NCBI RefSeq assembly: GCF_042680885.1
Contig: NZ_JBHUEO010000017.1
Coordinates: 56,206-120,205, forward strand
DNA length: 64,000 nt
DNA from: Siminovitchia sediminis
Lineage (GTDB): Bacteria; Bacillota; Bacilli; Bacillales; Bacillaceae_C
Direction of reading: 5' to 3'
The translations under genes and the position numbers were made by a program. Positions 27,861-36,602 of the stretch are shown here, in pieces; positions within the stretch are counted from its first letter, which is position 1, and the number at the start of each line of letters is the position of its first letter. The notes beneath the pieces are model-generated. The model saw nothing but the letters and a program-made list of their open reading frames with translations, had not been told where the DNA came from and made no database searches.

Positions 27861-28502
27861 TCATTGCTGGACATTTACAGCCCCAAATGCATTTTTTAAC
27901 AGCTGCTGCGCAGCCCATTTGGGATTTTCAGCTCTTGTTATGGCCGATATGACCGCTATGCCGTCAAGATCGTATTCCTGTAATTGGCCGGAATTCTCTA
28001 TATGAATACCTCCGATGGCCACTACCGGTATGGATACGGCATCGATTATACGGGCCAGCATTCCTTCTGGAAGCCGATCCGCATCAGCTTTGGATGATGT
28101 TGGAAAAACGGAGCCGACTCCAATATAATCCGCCCCTTTTTCTTCTGCCAAAACAGCTTCTTCTTCGTTATGGGCAGAAATGCCGATCATCATCGAATCA
28201 GGTACGATTTGTTTGACGACATCTAATGGGAGGTCACTTTGCCCCAAATGAATACCGTTTGCCCCTACAGCCAGAGCAATGTCTGCACGGTCATTGATGA
28301 CCAGCGGTATGGAGAGCTCATCAAGAAATTTTTTTAAAGATAACGCCTTCTCGTAAAAAGATTTACTGTCAAGATTCTTTTCCCTTAATTGGACGATCCC
28401 AGCGCCTCCTGCTGCGGCATCTTTAATGATAGTCATGAGCTGCTGCAGGGGCATATCTTCCTCAGTTACTAAATATAATTGATGTTTGTTGTTATACTTC
28501 AT
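27861..28502 (-). CDS. thiE: Thiamine-phosphate synthase
   Basis: Joins HMP-diphosphate and thiazole phosphate to thiamine phosphate. The 213-residue TIM barrel has GIVQLREKNLDS (diphosphate lysine/arginine), NDRADIALAVGANGIHLGQSD and PVVAIGGIH. Start MKYNNKHQLYLVT was chosen because AAAGGA lies 9 bases upstream; an in-frame TTG six codons earlier includes that site. Last gene of tenA-thiD-thiE, 32 bases after thiD. Confidence 0.95.
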   Translation of the reverse strand: MKYNNKHQLYLVTEEDMPLQQLMTIIKDAAAGGAGIVQLREKNLDSKSFYEKALSLKKFLDELSIPLVINDRADIALAVGANGIHLGQSDLPLDVVKQIVPDSMMIGISAHNEEEAVLAEEKGADYIGVGSVFPTSSKADADRLPEGMLARIIDAVSIPVVAIGGIHIENSGQLQEYDLDGIAVISAITRAENPKWAAQQLLKNAFGAVNVQQ

Positions 28503-28534
28503 ACTTTTAAATCCTTTCAAATCGATACATTGTG

Positions 28535-29383
28535 TTAAGGAGAAGCAGATAAGCTGTTGTTCAGTGAATGATGTTTCATCCTTTCATCTTCATTCTTCAC
28601 ATCATAAAAAGGGTGAAAATGGTGTGCCGGTCCATGGCCATGTCCAATGTCAAGACTTTTCTCTATAGCCCGGGTAATATAATCTTTTGCGATTTGAATG
28701 GCTTCCGGCATACTTGCCCCTTTCGCCAACTGGGCTGTGATGGCAGATGAAAGCGTACATCCAGTTCCGTGCACATTTTTTGTTTCGATCCTTCTTCCCT
28801 GAAAAACTTTAAATTCATTTCCGTCATAAAATACATCCGTGGGATCCCCTTTTAAGTGTCCTCCCTTAATCAGGACAGCTTCCGGCCCTTTTGAAAGAAT
28901 CTTCCTGCAAGCTTCATACATATCCGATTCCGATTGTATACGGTTCCCCGTTAATACTTCTGCTTCCGGAATATTTGGTGTGACAAGTGAAGCCATTGGA
29001 AGCAGAAGGTTTGATAGTGTCGCCACAGCCTCCTTTTCGAGTAAGTGGTGGCCACCTTTCGACACCATGACAGGATCAATGACAAGATATTTGGGTTGAT
29101 AAACTTTCAGCGTATCTGAAACTGTCTGAATAATATCGGAATTCCCTAACATTCCTATTTTAACAGCATCTACATCAATATCTTCAAACACGGCCGCGAT
29201 TTGATCCCGGATGACAGACAAATCGATGTTTTGGACAGATCTGACCTCTACTGTATTCTGGGCTGTTACAGCAGTAATAGCAGACATTCCAAAGACACCA
29301 CATGCAGAAAAAGTCTTAAGATCGGCCTGTATGCCGGCCCCTCCTCCAGAATCAGAGCCTGCAATGGTAAGTGCTGTTTTCAT
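28535..29383 (-). CDS. thiD: Hydroxymethylpyrimidine(-phosphate) kinase
   Basis: PfkB-like kinase giving HMP-diphosphate. Starts MKTALTIAGSDSGGGAGIQA, the HMP-binding loop, with KGGHLKGDPTDVFYDG and the C-terminal anion hole NVHGTGCTLSSAI. The 281-residue length uses the ATG at 29383 behind TGGAGG; 44 codons of frame upstream overlap tenA and are not translated. The C-terminus is His-rich (GHGHGPAHHFHPF), a common tail in Bacillus ThiD. Confidence 0.95.
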   Translation of the reverse strand: MKTALTIAGSDSGGGAGIQADLKTFSACGVFGMSAITAVTAQNTVEVRSVQNIDLSVIRDQIAAVFEDIDVDAVKIGMLGNSDIIQTVSDTLKVYQPKYLVIDPVMVSKGGHHLLEKEAVATLSNLLLPMASLVTPNIPEAEVLTGNRIQSESDMYEACRKILSKGPEAVLIKGGHLKGDPTDVFYDGNEFKVFQGRRIETKNVHGTGCTLSSAITAQLAKGASMPEAIQIAKDYITRAIEKSLDIGHGHGPAHHFHPFYDVKNEDERMKHHSLNNSLSASP

Positions 29384-29502
29384 AAATGATCCTCCAGTCT
29401 GATGATTTATATATTGCAGTAAAACATAAAGTGAAGTCAAAATATTTAAAAAATAGAGTGAAGAGTTAGTTCTTAAAGAGTCTATCCCCTGCAAAAACCC
29501 TT

Positions 29503-30189
29503 TTACAGTTCCCAATTTTCCAGGCGATAATTCATATCCCAGAATAGGTATTCGTATTTGGATGTAATGATAAAATGCTTTTCAAGCTCTGCCAGTTCAC
29601 GTTCCGGTTTACCCTCTGTCAGATCATTCAGCAGCTGAATCAACCACTCACCTAATGCACCAAATTGTTCGGAGGCATAGGTCTCAATCCACTTTTTATA
29701 AGGGTTCAATGATAATCCTTCACGATATCGCTCTTTTAAACGTCTGCCTGTTTCCGAATAATGCCATGCACAAGGAAGCAGTGCAGAAATTAATTCAGCC
29801 AAAGTGCCGTTGTGTGCCACGTTCAGCATGTATCTCGTATAAGCGAGATTTACCGGAGCCGGCTCTGTATCTTCTAACTCTTGGCGCGATATCCCAAATT
29901 CTTCAGCATATTGCCGATGAAGCTCCATTTCAAAATGTAAGTGTTCGTGCAGCAAATGGGCAAAACGGTTCATCGTTTCCACATCTTTGGCTTTTTGGAC
30001 ACCAATGGCAAATAATTTCACATAGTCAATTAAGTAAACATAATCCTGTTTCATATAGTAGATAAATTTTTGTTCATCCAGCGTCCCTTGTCCGATTTCT
30101 TGTACAAAAGGGTGTCTATAACTCTTCTCCCAAATCTCCTTGGCATTTTCATAAAGCCTGTCCGTAAACAACTTCTTTTCTACTTGCAT
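29503..30189 (-). CDS. tenA: Aminopyrimidine aminohydrolase (thiaminase II)
   Basis: Hydrolyses aminomethyl pyrimidine from degraded thiamine to HMP for salvage. The 228-residue all-helical protein has the active-site cysteine in ALLPCAWHYSE (about residue 137), FIYYMKQDYVYLIDYVKLF and YEYLFWDMNY at the end, as in B. subtilis TenA. First gene after the TPP riboswitch. The operon has salvage and coupling enzymes but no thiC, thiG or thiM in this window. Confidence 0.96.
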   Translation of the reverse strand: MQVEKKLFTDRLYENAKEIWEKSYRHPFVQEIGQGTLDEQKFIYYMKQDYVYLIDYVKLFAIGVQKAKDVETMNRFAHLLHEHLHFEMELHRQYAEEFGISRQELEDTEPAPVNLAYTRYMLNVAHNGTLAELISALLPCAWHYSETGRRLKERYREGLSLNPYKKWIETYASEQFGALGEWLIQLLNDLTEGKPERELAELEKHFIITSKYEYLFWDMNYRLENWEL

Positions 30190-30253
30190 CCATGAACAGC
30201 TCCTTTTAGTTATTGCCTCCCTTTTCGCCTATGTTTTAAGAAACACAAAAAAA

Positions 30254-30273
30254 CCGCTCCCAACAGGAAGCGG
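30254..30273 (-). terminator. Riboswitch-controlled terminator before tenA
   Basis: Stem CCGCTTCC / GGGAGCGG, 4-base loop, followed by seven T on the minus strand; about 60 bases upstream of the tenA start and directly after the TPP aptamer, so it is the expression platform. Confidence 0.88.
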
Positions 30274-30302
30274 CTGCGATATCGAAAAAACCAAAGATAT
30301 AC

Positions 30303-30390
30303 TCAGCCTGCTTCCCTACGCTGGCATAAACCAGATCAGGTTCAAAGGGTATCCATCAAAGATTTCTCTCAGCTTAACGCTCCCCTAGCA
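30303..30390 (-). promoter_or_regulatory. TPP riboswitch (THI box)
   Basis: Minus strand carries the conserved order CTAGGGGAGC, GCTGAGA, ACCCTTTGAACCTGATC and TGCCAGCGTAGGGAAGC, the near-invariant core of the thiamine diphosphate aptamer. With the terminator at 30254-30273 it should stop transcription of tenA-thiD-thiE when TPP is plentiful. Confidence 0.97.
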
Positions 30391-30481
30391 GACAAGATTA
30401 TATATTTTTCATAAACTTACATAAACGAAAAGGAAGTTTCATCTATACGTCCACTATAGCATGAATCTTTAAAAAAGCAAG

Positions 30482-31417
30482 TCAGTTTATAAACAGACTC
30501 ATCACATATACCATGAAAGGAATCGTGATTAATCCCAAGATGGTAGAAAAAACGGTTGTTAATGCCCCCATCTGTTCATCTGCAGAATACTTGGCAAACA
30601 AGATGGAAGCCAAAGTAATGGTCGGCATCATCGACTGGATGAGAACTGCTTGAATTAAAACTGTATCAATAGTAAAGAAATGAATCATAAAGATGGTGGC
30701 CATAGGTAACAAAATCAGTTTTACACCGATCGGCACCCACATATGCGGTACGGTTTGCCTTATATGTCCACGCTGCAGACCCATAATCATCATTCCAATA
30801 TAAAACATGGCAAGCGGAGCAGCCAAAGCAGCCAGTCGGTCTGCCAAGCCGACTATGATTTGGGGAGGCTGTATTTAGAAATAAGCAACGAGCAGACCGG
30901 CCAGAATCGCTGCTGTCGGAATATTAACCATGGATTTTAAAGTGTGTAAAGCAAACTTTCGATTTTTTTGCAGTAAAATCACTCCGACGGTCCAAATCGT
31001 TACGTCCACACCTGCATCAAATATCGCTGCATACAAAGCTCCCTCAGGTCCCAACAATGCCGCACAAAGAGGAATCCCAATAAAACCGGTATTGCCCAGT
31101 CCAGAAAGAATAGCGATTTCTCTCCTGCGATTGGATTTTTGAAAAACTGCTGCGAAAACCCAGCCCAGTCCAATTCCGACAATATTGATCAAAATGGACA
31201 GCACAAAGACCAGAATGATCTTTTTAAACATTTCTCCATCCATATCCACTTGAAAGATACTGGATAAAATAATGCATGGCATAGCGATATTGACAATAAT
31301 GGAAATAAAAAGATTTCTAGTTTCATGGTTTAAAGGCGAGGTCCTTGCCAATACGGCTCCAATAATGATCATCACTGTAATAATTAAAATAGATTGAACA
31401 ACGATGGAAAGTTCCAT
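30482..31417 (-). pseudogene. AEC-family transporter interrupted by one in-frame stop codon
   Basis: Two open segments in the same frame, 180 residues (MELSIVVQSILIITVMIIIG...) and 121 residues (...ADRLAALAAPLAMFYIGMMI), together give a complete auxin-efflux-carrier-type permease of about 311 residues with 10 helices. They are separated only by a TAA at 30875-30877 (minus strand context VAYF-stop-IQPPQIIVGLADRL). The remaining sequence shows no frameshift and conserved features such as GNTGFIGIPL and QSMMPTITLASILFAKY are intact, so the mutation is recent, a sequencing error, or a variable allele. AEC members export organic or amino acids; substrate unknown. Confidence 0.85.
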
Positions 31418-32080
31418 TTTTCTCGCCCCCTGCTGGTGAAAAATAATTTAAACAGAAAAAAACGAAGAAAAGCACTGCACGCAGTAATAATGAGAGGAAA
31501 TACTCTTCCCAATTTGCGGTACAATCACCTTTCTTCAAGATGTAAAAAAAATAGAAGTACATTTGATTCAAAGATAATTAAGATTAGTCCAGCTCAGACG
31601 GACAGGATATCTTTGTGCCGCCGATGCTGCAGGACATGACAGCTTGAGGCTGCCAGGTGCAATTTGACCGAGGTCGCAATCCTCATGTGTCGCGGCAGAA
31701 AAGCTGTTCCATCCACAATCATCGTAAAAGGCGGACGCCTTCCGCTTTCTCAACCGTTTAATTATACATAAAGTTTTTGCCAATACAACTGGTAAAAATG
31801 AAGAGTTTTATACAAGCTGTGGCAATTTTTTTGATTATGCCAGCTCTCTGATGAGAGAACGTTTTCAGTACCTTGTTTTTCATGACACAGGCATTTATTC
31901 AAAACTATTTTCATTTATGATCTTCAACCATTCTGCAGCCGCTTTGCACCCCATTCCATAATAGGGTGCCGGTGCTGATAATAAAGATTGGAGGGAAAGC
32001 AATCTCGAGAAAAGTGCATAATATTATTCAATGAATTCGGTTAATCTATTTGAGAACGGTCATTTTCAAAGGAGTTAACT
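31418..32080. other. Intergenic region between AEC pseudogene and YIEGIA gene
   Basis: These 663 bases contain no supported coding region. The part 31580-31760 is richer in G+C than its surroundings, with short complementary stretches such as AGGCTGCC and GCGGCAG, and encodes only low-quality frames. The last 20 bases hold AAAGGAG, the ribosome site for the plus-strand gene at 32081. No known RNA family was recognised. Confidence 0.4.
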
Positions 32081-32956
32081 ATGGATTCTAATTTATTGGC
32101 AGTACTTATCGGAATATTTTTTGGCTCTATTTCCCGTATATTATTGCTTCGCACTGATTTCAGGCAGTATCCCACTTATCCGCAGGGACGAATTATTCAC
32201 CTTTCTTTGGGATTCATCGCTGCCTTTATTGGGGCAGTGGCTGTTCCGGCTGTCCTGGAATCAAACTGGACCGCTGTTACCTTTTTGGGTCTGGCTGCAA
32301 CTCAATTTAGGGAAGTCAGGAAAATGGAGAGGGAAACATTGACCAACATTGACTCGAGTGAATTAGTTAAACGCGGTACTCCATTTATAGAAGGAATGGC
32401 CCAAGCATTTGAAAGCAGAAACTACCTTGTTATGTTTACAGGATTATTGACCACTCTATTTTCTGTCTATTCACCCTGGGCAGGCGCTTTAGCTGGAATC
32501 ATCATGCTTTTTGTCGTAAAACGGAATATGACCGGAAATAACCTGGCTGTTATTGCTGAGGTGACTGAGGCAGAAATACGATTTGAAGGCCCTCATCTAT
32601 ATGTTGGAGATATTCATATAAAGAATGTCGGATTGGAAGCGAGCAGAAAACTGATTTTACAAAGGGGGGTAGGTGCTATAATTACACCAAAAAATGAGAA
32701 CAGCATTGTGACAATATCTAATCTTGGCCAAAGGCAGGCCATGCTCCACCAGGTAGCCAATGTCCTGGGGGTTTACTTGGATACAGGTGAACCTGATATT
32801 GTTCCCATATCCAAAAGAGACATGGATAATGGAAGAGTCGGTCTGTTTTTAATGCCCCAAGAAAAGGAATTCAGCCAAATTAAAAAAGTTCTCGATCAGG
32901 TTCCAGTGCTGGACAGCGCCATAAGATTGCCGGATGAAGCAAATAAAGGAAAGTAA
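32081..32956 (+). CDS. YIEGIA-family membrane protein
   Basis: A 291-residue protein with an N-terminal helix, a pair of helices near residues 45-75 and a helical hairpin near 110-150, then a soluble C-terminal half. The segment GTPFIEGMAQAFESRNYLVM matches the diagnostic YIEGIA motif region (here F-I-E-G-M-A). The family is confined to spore-forming Firmicutes; its role is unknown to me, with a sporulation link suspected from distribution. It is followed after 12 bases by its usual small partner gene. Start ATG behind AAAGGAG. Confidence 0.75.
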   Translation: MDSNLLAVLIGIFFGSISRILLLRTDFRQYPTYPQGRIIHLSLGFIAAFIGAVAVPAVLESNWTAVTFLGLAATQFREVRKMERETLTNIDSSELVKRGTPFIEGMAQAFESRNYLVMFTGLLTTLFSVYSPWAGALAGIIMLFVVKRNMTGNNLAVIAEVTEAEIRFEGPHLYVGDIHIKNVGLEASRKLILQRGVGAIITPKNENSIVTISNLGQRQAMLHQVANVLGVYLDTGEPDIVPISKRDMDNGRVGLFLMPQEKEFSQIKKVLDQVPVLDSAIRLPDEANKGK

Positions 32957-32968
32957 GAGGAAATGTTT

Positions 32969-33181
32969 ATGGCTGAAAGGGAGAATCAGAAAGTGGCAGA
33001 AAACCCGGATATTAAAGCAATCATTACTACTGATGAAAAACTTGTCATTCACAGCGGGGTCCCCGTTTTTTTATCAAAAAACCATGAGGAGCTTCAGAGT
33101 CTAAGCAAGAGCCTGGAAAGAATTTTGGATGCTTCCTCCCACGAAATAAATCGGGAAACCATGATTATCGTTGCCAGGTAA
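32969..33181 (+). CDS. Small partner of the YIEGIA protein
   Basis: A 70-residue soluble protein, MAERENQKVAENPDIKAII, with VIHSGVPVFLSKNHEELQ in the middle. In databases the small protein encoded next to YIEGIA genes is named a capping complex subunit for YIEGIA; I recall this name but cannot verify it here. Start ATG at 32969 lies 8 bases after GAGG; the ATG two codons earlier is too close to the site. Operon with the preceding gene, closed by a terminator at 33309. Confidence 0.65.
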   Translation: MAERENQKVAENPDIKAIITTDEKLVIHSGVPVFLSKNHEELQSLSKSLERILDASSHEINRETMIIVAR

Positions 33182-33308
33182 AATTGTAAACCGTCAGCAG
33201 CGGGTAAAGCACCTCTTTGAAAAATGTATGTCCCAATGAAGCGGCGGTTACGATCAGTTATTTATTGCTCCCCGTATTAAAAAACGCAAAACAGCGCTTG
33301 CACGATTC

Positions 33309-33345
33309 ATCCTTCCTGATTTGTTGTTTATGAATCAGGAAGGAT
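33309..33345 (+). terminator. Terminator after the YIEGIA operon
   Basis: A 13-bp perfect stem ATCCTTCCTGATT / AATCAGGAAGGAT with an 11-base loop followed by TGTTTTGAG, 128 bases past the stop codon. Confidence 0.85.
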
Positions 33346-33511
33346 TGTTTTGAGATTTGTGTTGTTATCTTATAAGACCACTCAAGACAATTATTCCTGT
33401 AACAGAACGTGTCTTGTCGTATATAATGTTTTGCAAATGGAAAAAGGCAAATCAGGATAACCTCTATCCCCTTGTCCAATCTATATCTAATTAAACATGA
33501 TTGTGTTTAGC

Positions 33512-33540
33512 TTGTATTTCTGCATCCATCATGGTAAAAT
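33512..33540 (+). promoter_or_regulatory. Candidate nrd promoter
   Basis: TTGTAT, 17-base spacer, TAAAAT. It would start RNA about 65 bases before the cobalamin aptamer and place both NrdR boxes just downstream of the start point. The match is only fair, but it is the best-spaced pair upstream of the riboswitch. Confidence 0.45.
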
Positions 33541-33558
33541 CACAATCGACACTAAATG

Positions 33559-33605
33559 ACACTATATTTGGTGATTCAGAGACTCTACAACACAATATAT
33601 TGATA
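33559..33605 (+). promoter_or_regulatory. Two NrdR boxes upstream of the ribonucleotide reductase operon
   Basis: ACACTATATTTGGTGA (33559-33574) and ACACAATATATTGATA (33590-33605) both fit the NrdR box consensus acaCwAtATaTwGtgt. Their centres are 31 bp apart, about three helical turns, the spacing seen for cooperative NrdR binding. NrdR is the ATP/dATP-sensing repressor of ribonucleotide reductase genes. Confidence 0.8.
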
Positions 33606-33610
33606 ACTTG

Positions 33611-33765
33611 CAAGAGAAGGTGTCCATTTCGGACTTAATAGGGAATCCGGTGAAAATCCGGAACTGTCCCCGCAACTGTAAATGCGGACGAACGGGAAAT
33701 ACCACTGTCGATGACGGGAAGGTTCCCCAGTAGGATGATGCATAAGTCAGGAGACCTGCCGGATC
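33611..33765 (+). promoter_or_regulatory. Cobalamin (adenosylcobalamin) riboswitch
   Basis: Contains the B12-aptamer core in order: GGGAATCCGGTGAAAATCCGG, ACTGTCCCCGCAACTGTAA, CCACTGTC, GGGAAGG and the B12 box GATGCATAAGTCAGGAGACC. Lies between the NrdR boxes and nrdA. The following 33766-33872 region has a hairpin AAACGATAG / CTATCGTTT and then a terminator, so ligand binding should turn the operon off. Confidence 0.96.
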
Positions 33766-33841
33766 TTGTTTGAGTTTCAATTCTTCGGGGATTGAGAAGA
33801 TGAAACGATAGTGAAGATATTCCTGTTTTTCCTATCGTTTG

Positions 33842-33872
33842 ATCCGCTCTTTTCCCCGAGAGCGGATTTTTT
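33842..33872 (+). terminator. Riboswitch terminator upstream of nrdA
   Basis: Stem ATCCGCTCT / AGAGCGGAT with an 8-base loop followed by TTTTTT, ending 29 bases before the nrdA start. An adjacent upstream hairpin (arms near 33803-33811 and 33832-33840) may be the competing structure. Confidence 0.9.
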
Positions 33873-33900
33873 AATGGACCAAAACAGGAGGCAGATGAAC

Positions 33901-36183
33901 ATGTCCACATTCATTGTAAAAGAAAAAAATCGAAGCAAAGAGCTGTTTGACCTGAAACGACTGGAACGTTTTCTTCAAAGGGTCGCCGGGATAGAATCCC
34001 CCGAATATATTAAAAAAATAGCGAGAAACATTGAGTCTAAAGCCGAACTGCAAGCTGATAACCTTACAAGCCTGCTGATTCAGTCAGCGTTGGAAAACAC
34101 AGATGAGTTAAACCCGCATTGGTCATTCCTGGCTGCCAAAATTTACTTGAATGATTTATATAAAAAAGCAGCTGAAAATCGTTCCTATGATAAGTCTGAG
34201 AAATATGGCGACTTTTACACATTGATTCGAATATTGAGTGAAAAAGGTATTTATTCTACCAGAATTTTGGAAAAGTACACTAAATTGGAAATCGATGAGC
34301 TTGGTAAGCTGATCGTTCCGGAAAGGGATTTACTGTTTGATTATACAGGTCTCCATACTCTAGCAACCAGATATTTGGCGGTGGATCACCATAAGCAGGT
34401 ATTTGAGCTTCCTCAGGAGAGATGGCTGATCATTGCCATGTATTTAATGCAGGATGAGCCTTCTGATCAGCGTGATCTCCTCGTTGCAGAAAGCTATTGG
34501 GCACTGTCAAATCTTTACATGACAGTCGCCACCCCCACCCTTGCCAATGCGGGGCTTGCCCACGGCCAGTTATCCAGCTGTTTTATAGATACGGTGGAAG
34601 ATTCATTGATTGGCATTTATAACAGCAATACAGACATTGCAAGACTTTCAAAAGACGGGGGCGGAATTGGAGTCTATATGGGAAAGGTACGGGCTCGCGG
34701 CAGTTCCATTAAAGGATTTAAAGGAGCTTCTTCCGGTGTGATCCCCTGGATCAAGCAATTGAATAATACCGCAGTCAGTGTAGATCAGCTTGGAAGAAGA
34801 AAAGGTGCCATTGCGGTTTATCTCGATGTATGGCATGCTGACATTCTCTCTTTTTTGGATTTAAAGTTGAACAATGGAGATGAAAGACAGCGGGCTCATG
34901 ATATATTTACCGGTGTATGTCTTCCAGACCTTTTTATGGAACAGGTGGAACGCCGAGGAGATTGGCACTTGTTTGACCCTCATGAAGTGAAACAAGTGAT
35001 GGGCTTTTCATTGGAAGATTTTTATGACGAGGAAAAAGGAGCAGGCTCTTTCCGAGAAATGTATCAACAATGCGTTCAAAACGAGAAACTGACGAAAAAA
35101 ACAGTACCCGCCATACAAATTATGATTCGAATCATGAAATCTCAATTGGAAACAGGAACCCCTTTTATGTTTTACAGAGATCAAGTGAACCGCATGAATC
35201 CAAACAAACATCAAGGAATGATTTATTCCAGCAATTTGTGTACAGAAATTATGCAAAATATGTCCCCAACTACCCATTATGAAGAAACGGTTGATGGAGA
35301 TACGATCATATCTTATAAAAAAGCAGGAGATTTTGTCGTATGTAACCTCTCCTCCATCAATCTCGGAAAGGCTGTAGATCCAGCCGGGGAAAACTGGGAT
35401 ATTTTGGAACGATTGATTCCTATCCAAGTCAGAATGCTTGATAATGTCATTGACTTGAATACGATTGATGTTAAACAGGCAGCCATAACAAATAAGAAAT
35501 ATCGTGCAATTGGTCTTGGAACATTTGGATGGCACCATCTGCTTGCTTTGAAAAACGTCGAATGGGAATCAGCTGAAGCCGTTCAGCTAGCGGATGAGCT
35601 ATATGAGAAAATTGCACAACTTACGATCCGGGCAAGTGTTGAGCTCGCAAAGGAAAAAGGAGCCTATCCCCTCTTCGAAGGAAGCGATTGGCAGTCGGGA
35701 AAATATTTTGAAATACGGGGCTATACAGGGAAATCGGATTCCGGCAAATGGGCAGACATTATGAAAGAAATACAGGTACATGGCATTCGAAACGGTTATT
35801 TGATGGCTGTTGCACCGAATTCCAGTACGTCTGTTATAGCAGGATCTACCGCCAGCATTGATCCTGTATTCAAACCGTTTTACCACGAGGAGAAGAAAAA
35901 TTATAAGCTGCCTGTAGTAGCACCGGATCTTGACCATCGAACCTACAACATTTATAGAAAGTCAGCTTACATCGTTGATCAACGATGGTCCATACAGCAA
36001 AATGCGGCGAGACAGCGTCACTTGGACCAGTCGATATCATTTAACTTTTACGTACCTAATCAAATCAAGGCCCAGATCATGCTCGATCTGCATCTCCAGG
36101 CTTGGGATTCAGGGTTGAAAACGACTTATTATGTCAGATCCACAGCATCGGATATTGAGGATTGTGTATGGTGCGAGTCCTGA
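33901..36183 (+). CDS. nrdA: Class I ribonucleoside-diphosphate reductase, alpha (catalytic) subunit
   Basis: Reduces ribonucleoside diphosphates to deoxy forms. The 760 residues include an N-terminal ATP-cone-like regulatory region (about 1-95), the active site cysteine pair partners SSCFIDTVEDS and NLSSINLGK with the radical-site region SNLCTEIMQN, the PNSSTSVIAG loop, radical-transfer tyrosines in the C-terminal part (TTYYVRS), and the redox tail CVWCES. The start was set at MSTFIVKEK, 9 bases after AGGAGG; a frame that extends upstream would begin inside the riboswitch and cross the terminator. The stop overlaps the flavodoxin gene by 16 bases. Confidence 0.93.
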   Translation: MSTFIVKEKNRSKELFDLKRLERFLQRVAGIESPEYIKKIARNIESKAELQADNLTSLLIQSALENTDELNPHWSFLAAKIYLNDLYKKAAENRSYDKSEKYGDFYTLIRILSEKGIYSTRILEKYTKLEIDELGKLIVPERDLLFDYTGLHTLATRYLAVDHHKQVFELPQERWLIIAMYLMQDEPSDQRDLLVAESYWALSNLYMTVATPTLANAGLAHGQLSSCFIDTVEDSLIGIYNSNTDIARLSKDGGGIGVYMGKVRARGSSIKGFKGASSGVIPWIKQLNNTAVSVDQLGRRKGAIAVYLDVWHADILSFLDLKLNNGDERQRAHDIFTGVCLPDLFMEQVERRGDWHLFDPHEVKQVMGFSLEDFYDEEKGAGSFREMYQQCVQNEKLTKKTVPAIQIMIRIMKSQLETGTPFMFYRDQVNRMNPNKHQGMIYSSNLCTEIMQNMSPTTHYEETVDGDTIISYKKAGDFVVCNLSSINLGKAVDPAGENWDILERLIPIQVRMLDNVIDLNTIDVKQAAITNKKYRAIGLGTFGWHHLLALKNVEWESAEAVQLADELYEKIAQLTIRASVELAKEKGAYPLFEGSDWQSGKYFEIRGYTGKSDSGKWADIMKEIQVHGIRNGYLMAVAPNSSTSVIAGSTASIDPVFKPFYHEEKKNYKLPVVAPDLDHRTYNIYRKSAYIVDQRWSIQQNAARQRHLDQSISFNFYVPNQIKAQIMLDLHLQAWDSGLKTTYYVRSTASDIEDCVWCES

Positions 36184-36602
36184 TTTGTTACGCCAGCTTC
36201 AGCGGAAACACAAAAGAAACAGCGGAAATCATTCATCATGTATTGTCAGAACACGGGTGTACGGTCTATCTACACCGGATCGGTACGGGATCTGCTCCGG
36301 ATCCTTCCCTCTTTGACGCCATGTTCATCGGAACATTCACTTGGGGAAAAGGCCATACACCAGACATAGTCAAAGACTTTGTTTATGAAATAGGCTATAA
36401 GCCGCCAAAAGTATTTGTCTTCGGAACCGGAGACACGCAATTTGGCGGCGACCGCCTTTTCTGCCACGCGGCTGTCAAATTGGCTGCTTTTTACCGCTCT
36501 GAGCATGAACCATTGAAAATTGAACAAAGTCCAAGAGGGTCACAGGAAAACAAAGTGAAAATCTGGACGGAAGGAGTATGGAATCAATGTCTCAAATCCT
36601 AG
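36168..36602 (+). CDS. Flavodoxin-like protein between nrdA and nrdB
   Basis: A 144-residue flavodoxin: VRVLICYASFSGNTKETAEII is the FMN phosphate loop (S-x-S-G-N-T), GTFTWGKGHTPD and GTGDTQFGGDRLFC are the two isoalloxazine loops. It is a normal flavodoxin rather than a classical NrdI (which has a short S-L-T-G-N-V loop). Position between the two reductase subunits, overlapping both (16 bases each), argues that it supplies electrons to activate or maintain the beta-subunit metallocofactor, as NrdI does in class Ib systems. Start ATG at 36168 behind GAGG. Confidence 0.85.
   Translation: MVRVLICYASFSGNTKETAEIIHHVLSEHGCTVYLHRIGTGSAPDPSLFDAMFIGTFTWGKGHTPDIVKDFVYEIGYKPPKVFVFGTGDTQFGGDRLFCHAAVKLAAFYRSEHEPLKIEQSPRGSQENKVKIWTEGVWNQCLKS

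Noticed and set aside
30482..30847. Separate 121-residue membrane protein
   Set aside because: It is in frame with the upstream AEC half and only a TAA separates them; it is the C-terminal part of one broken gene.
33811..33900. Longer N-terminus of NrdA starting at 33811
   Set aside because: This would translate across the riboswitch terminator; the residues are low quality and a good ribosome site points to 33901.
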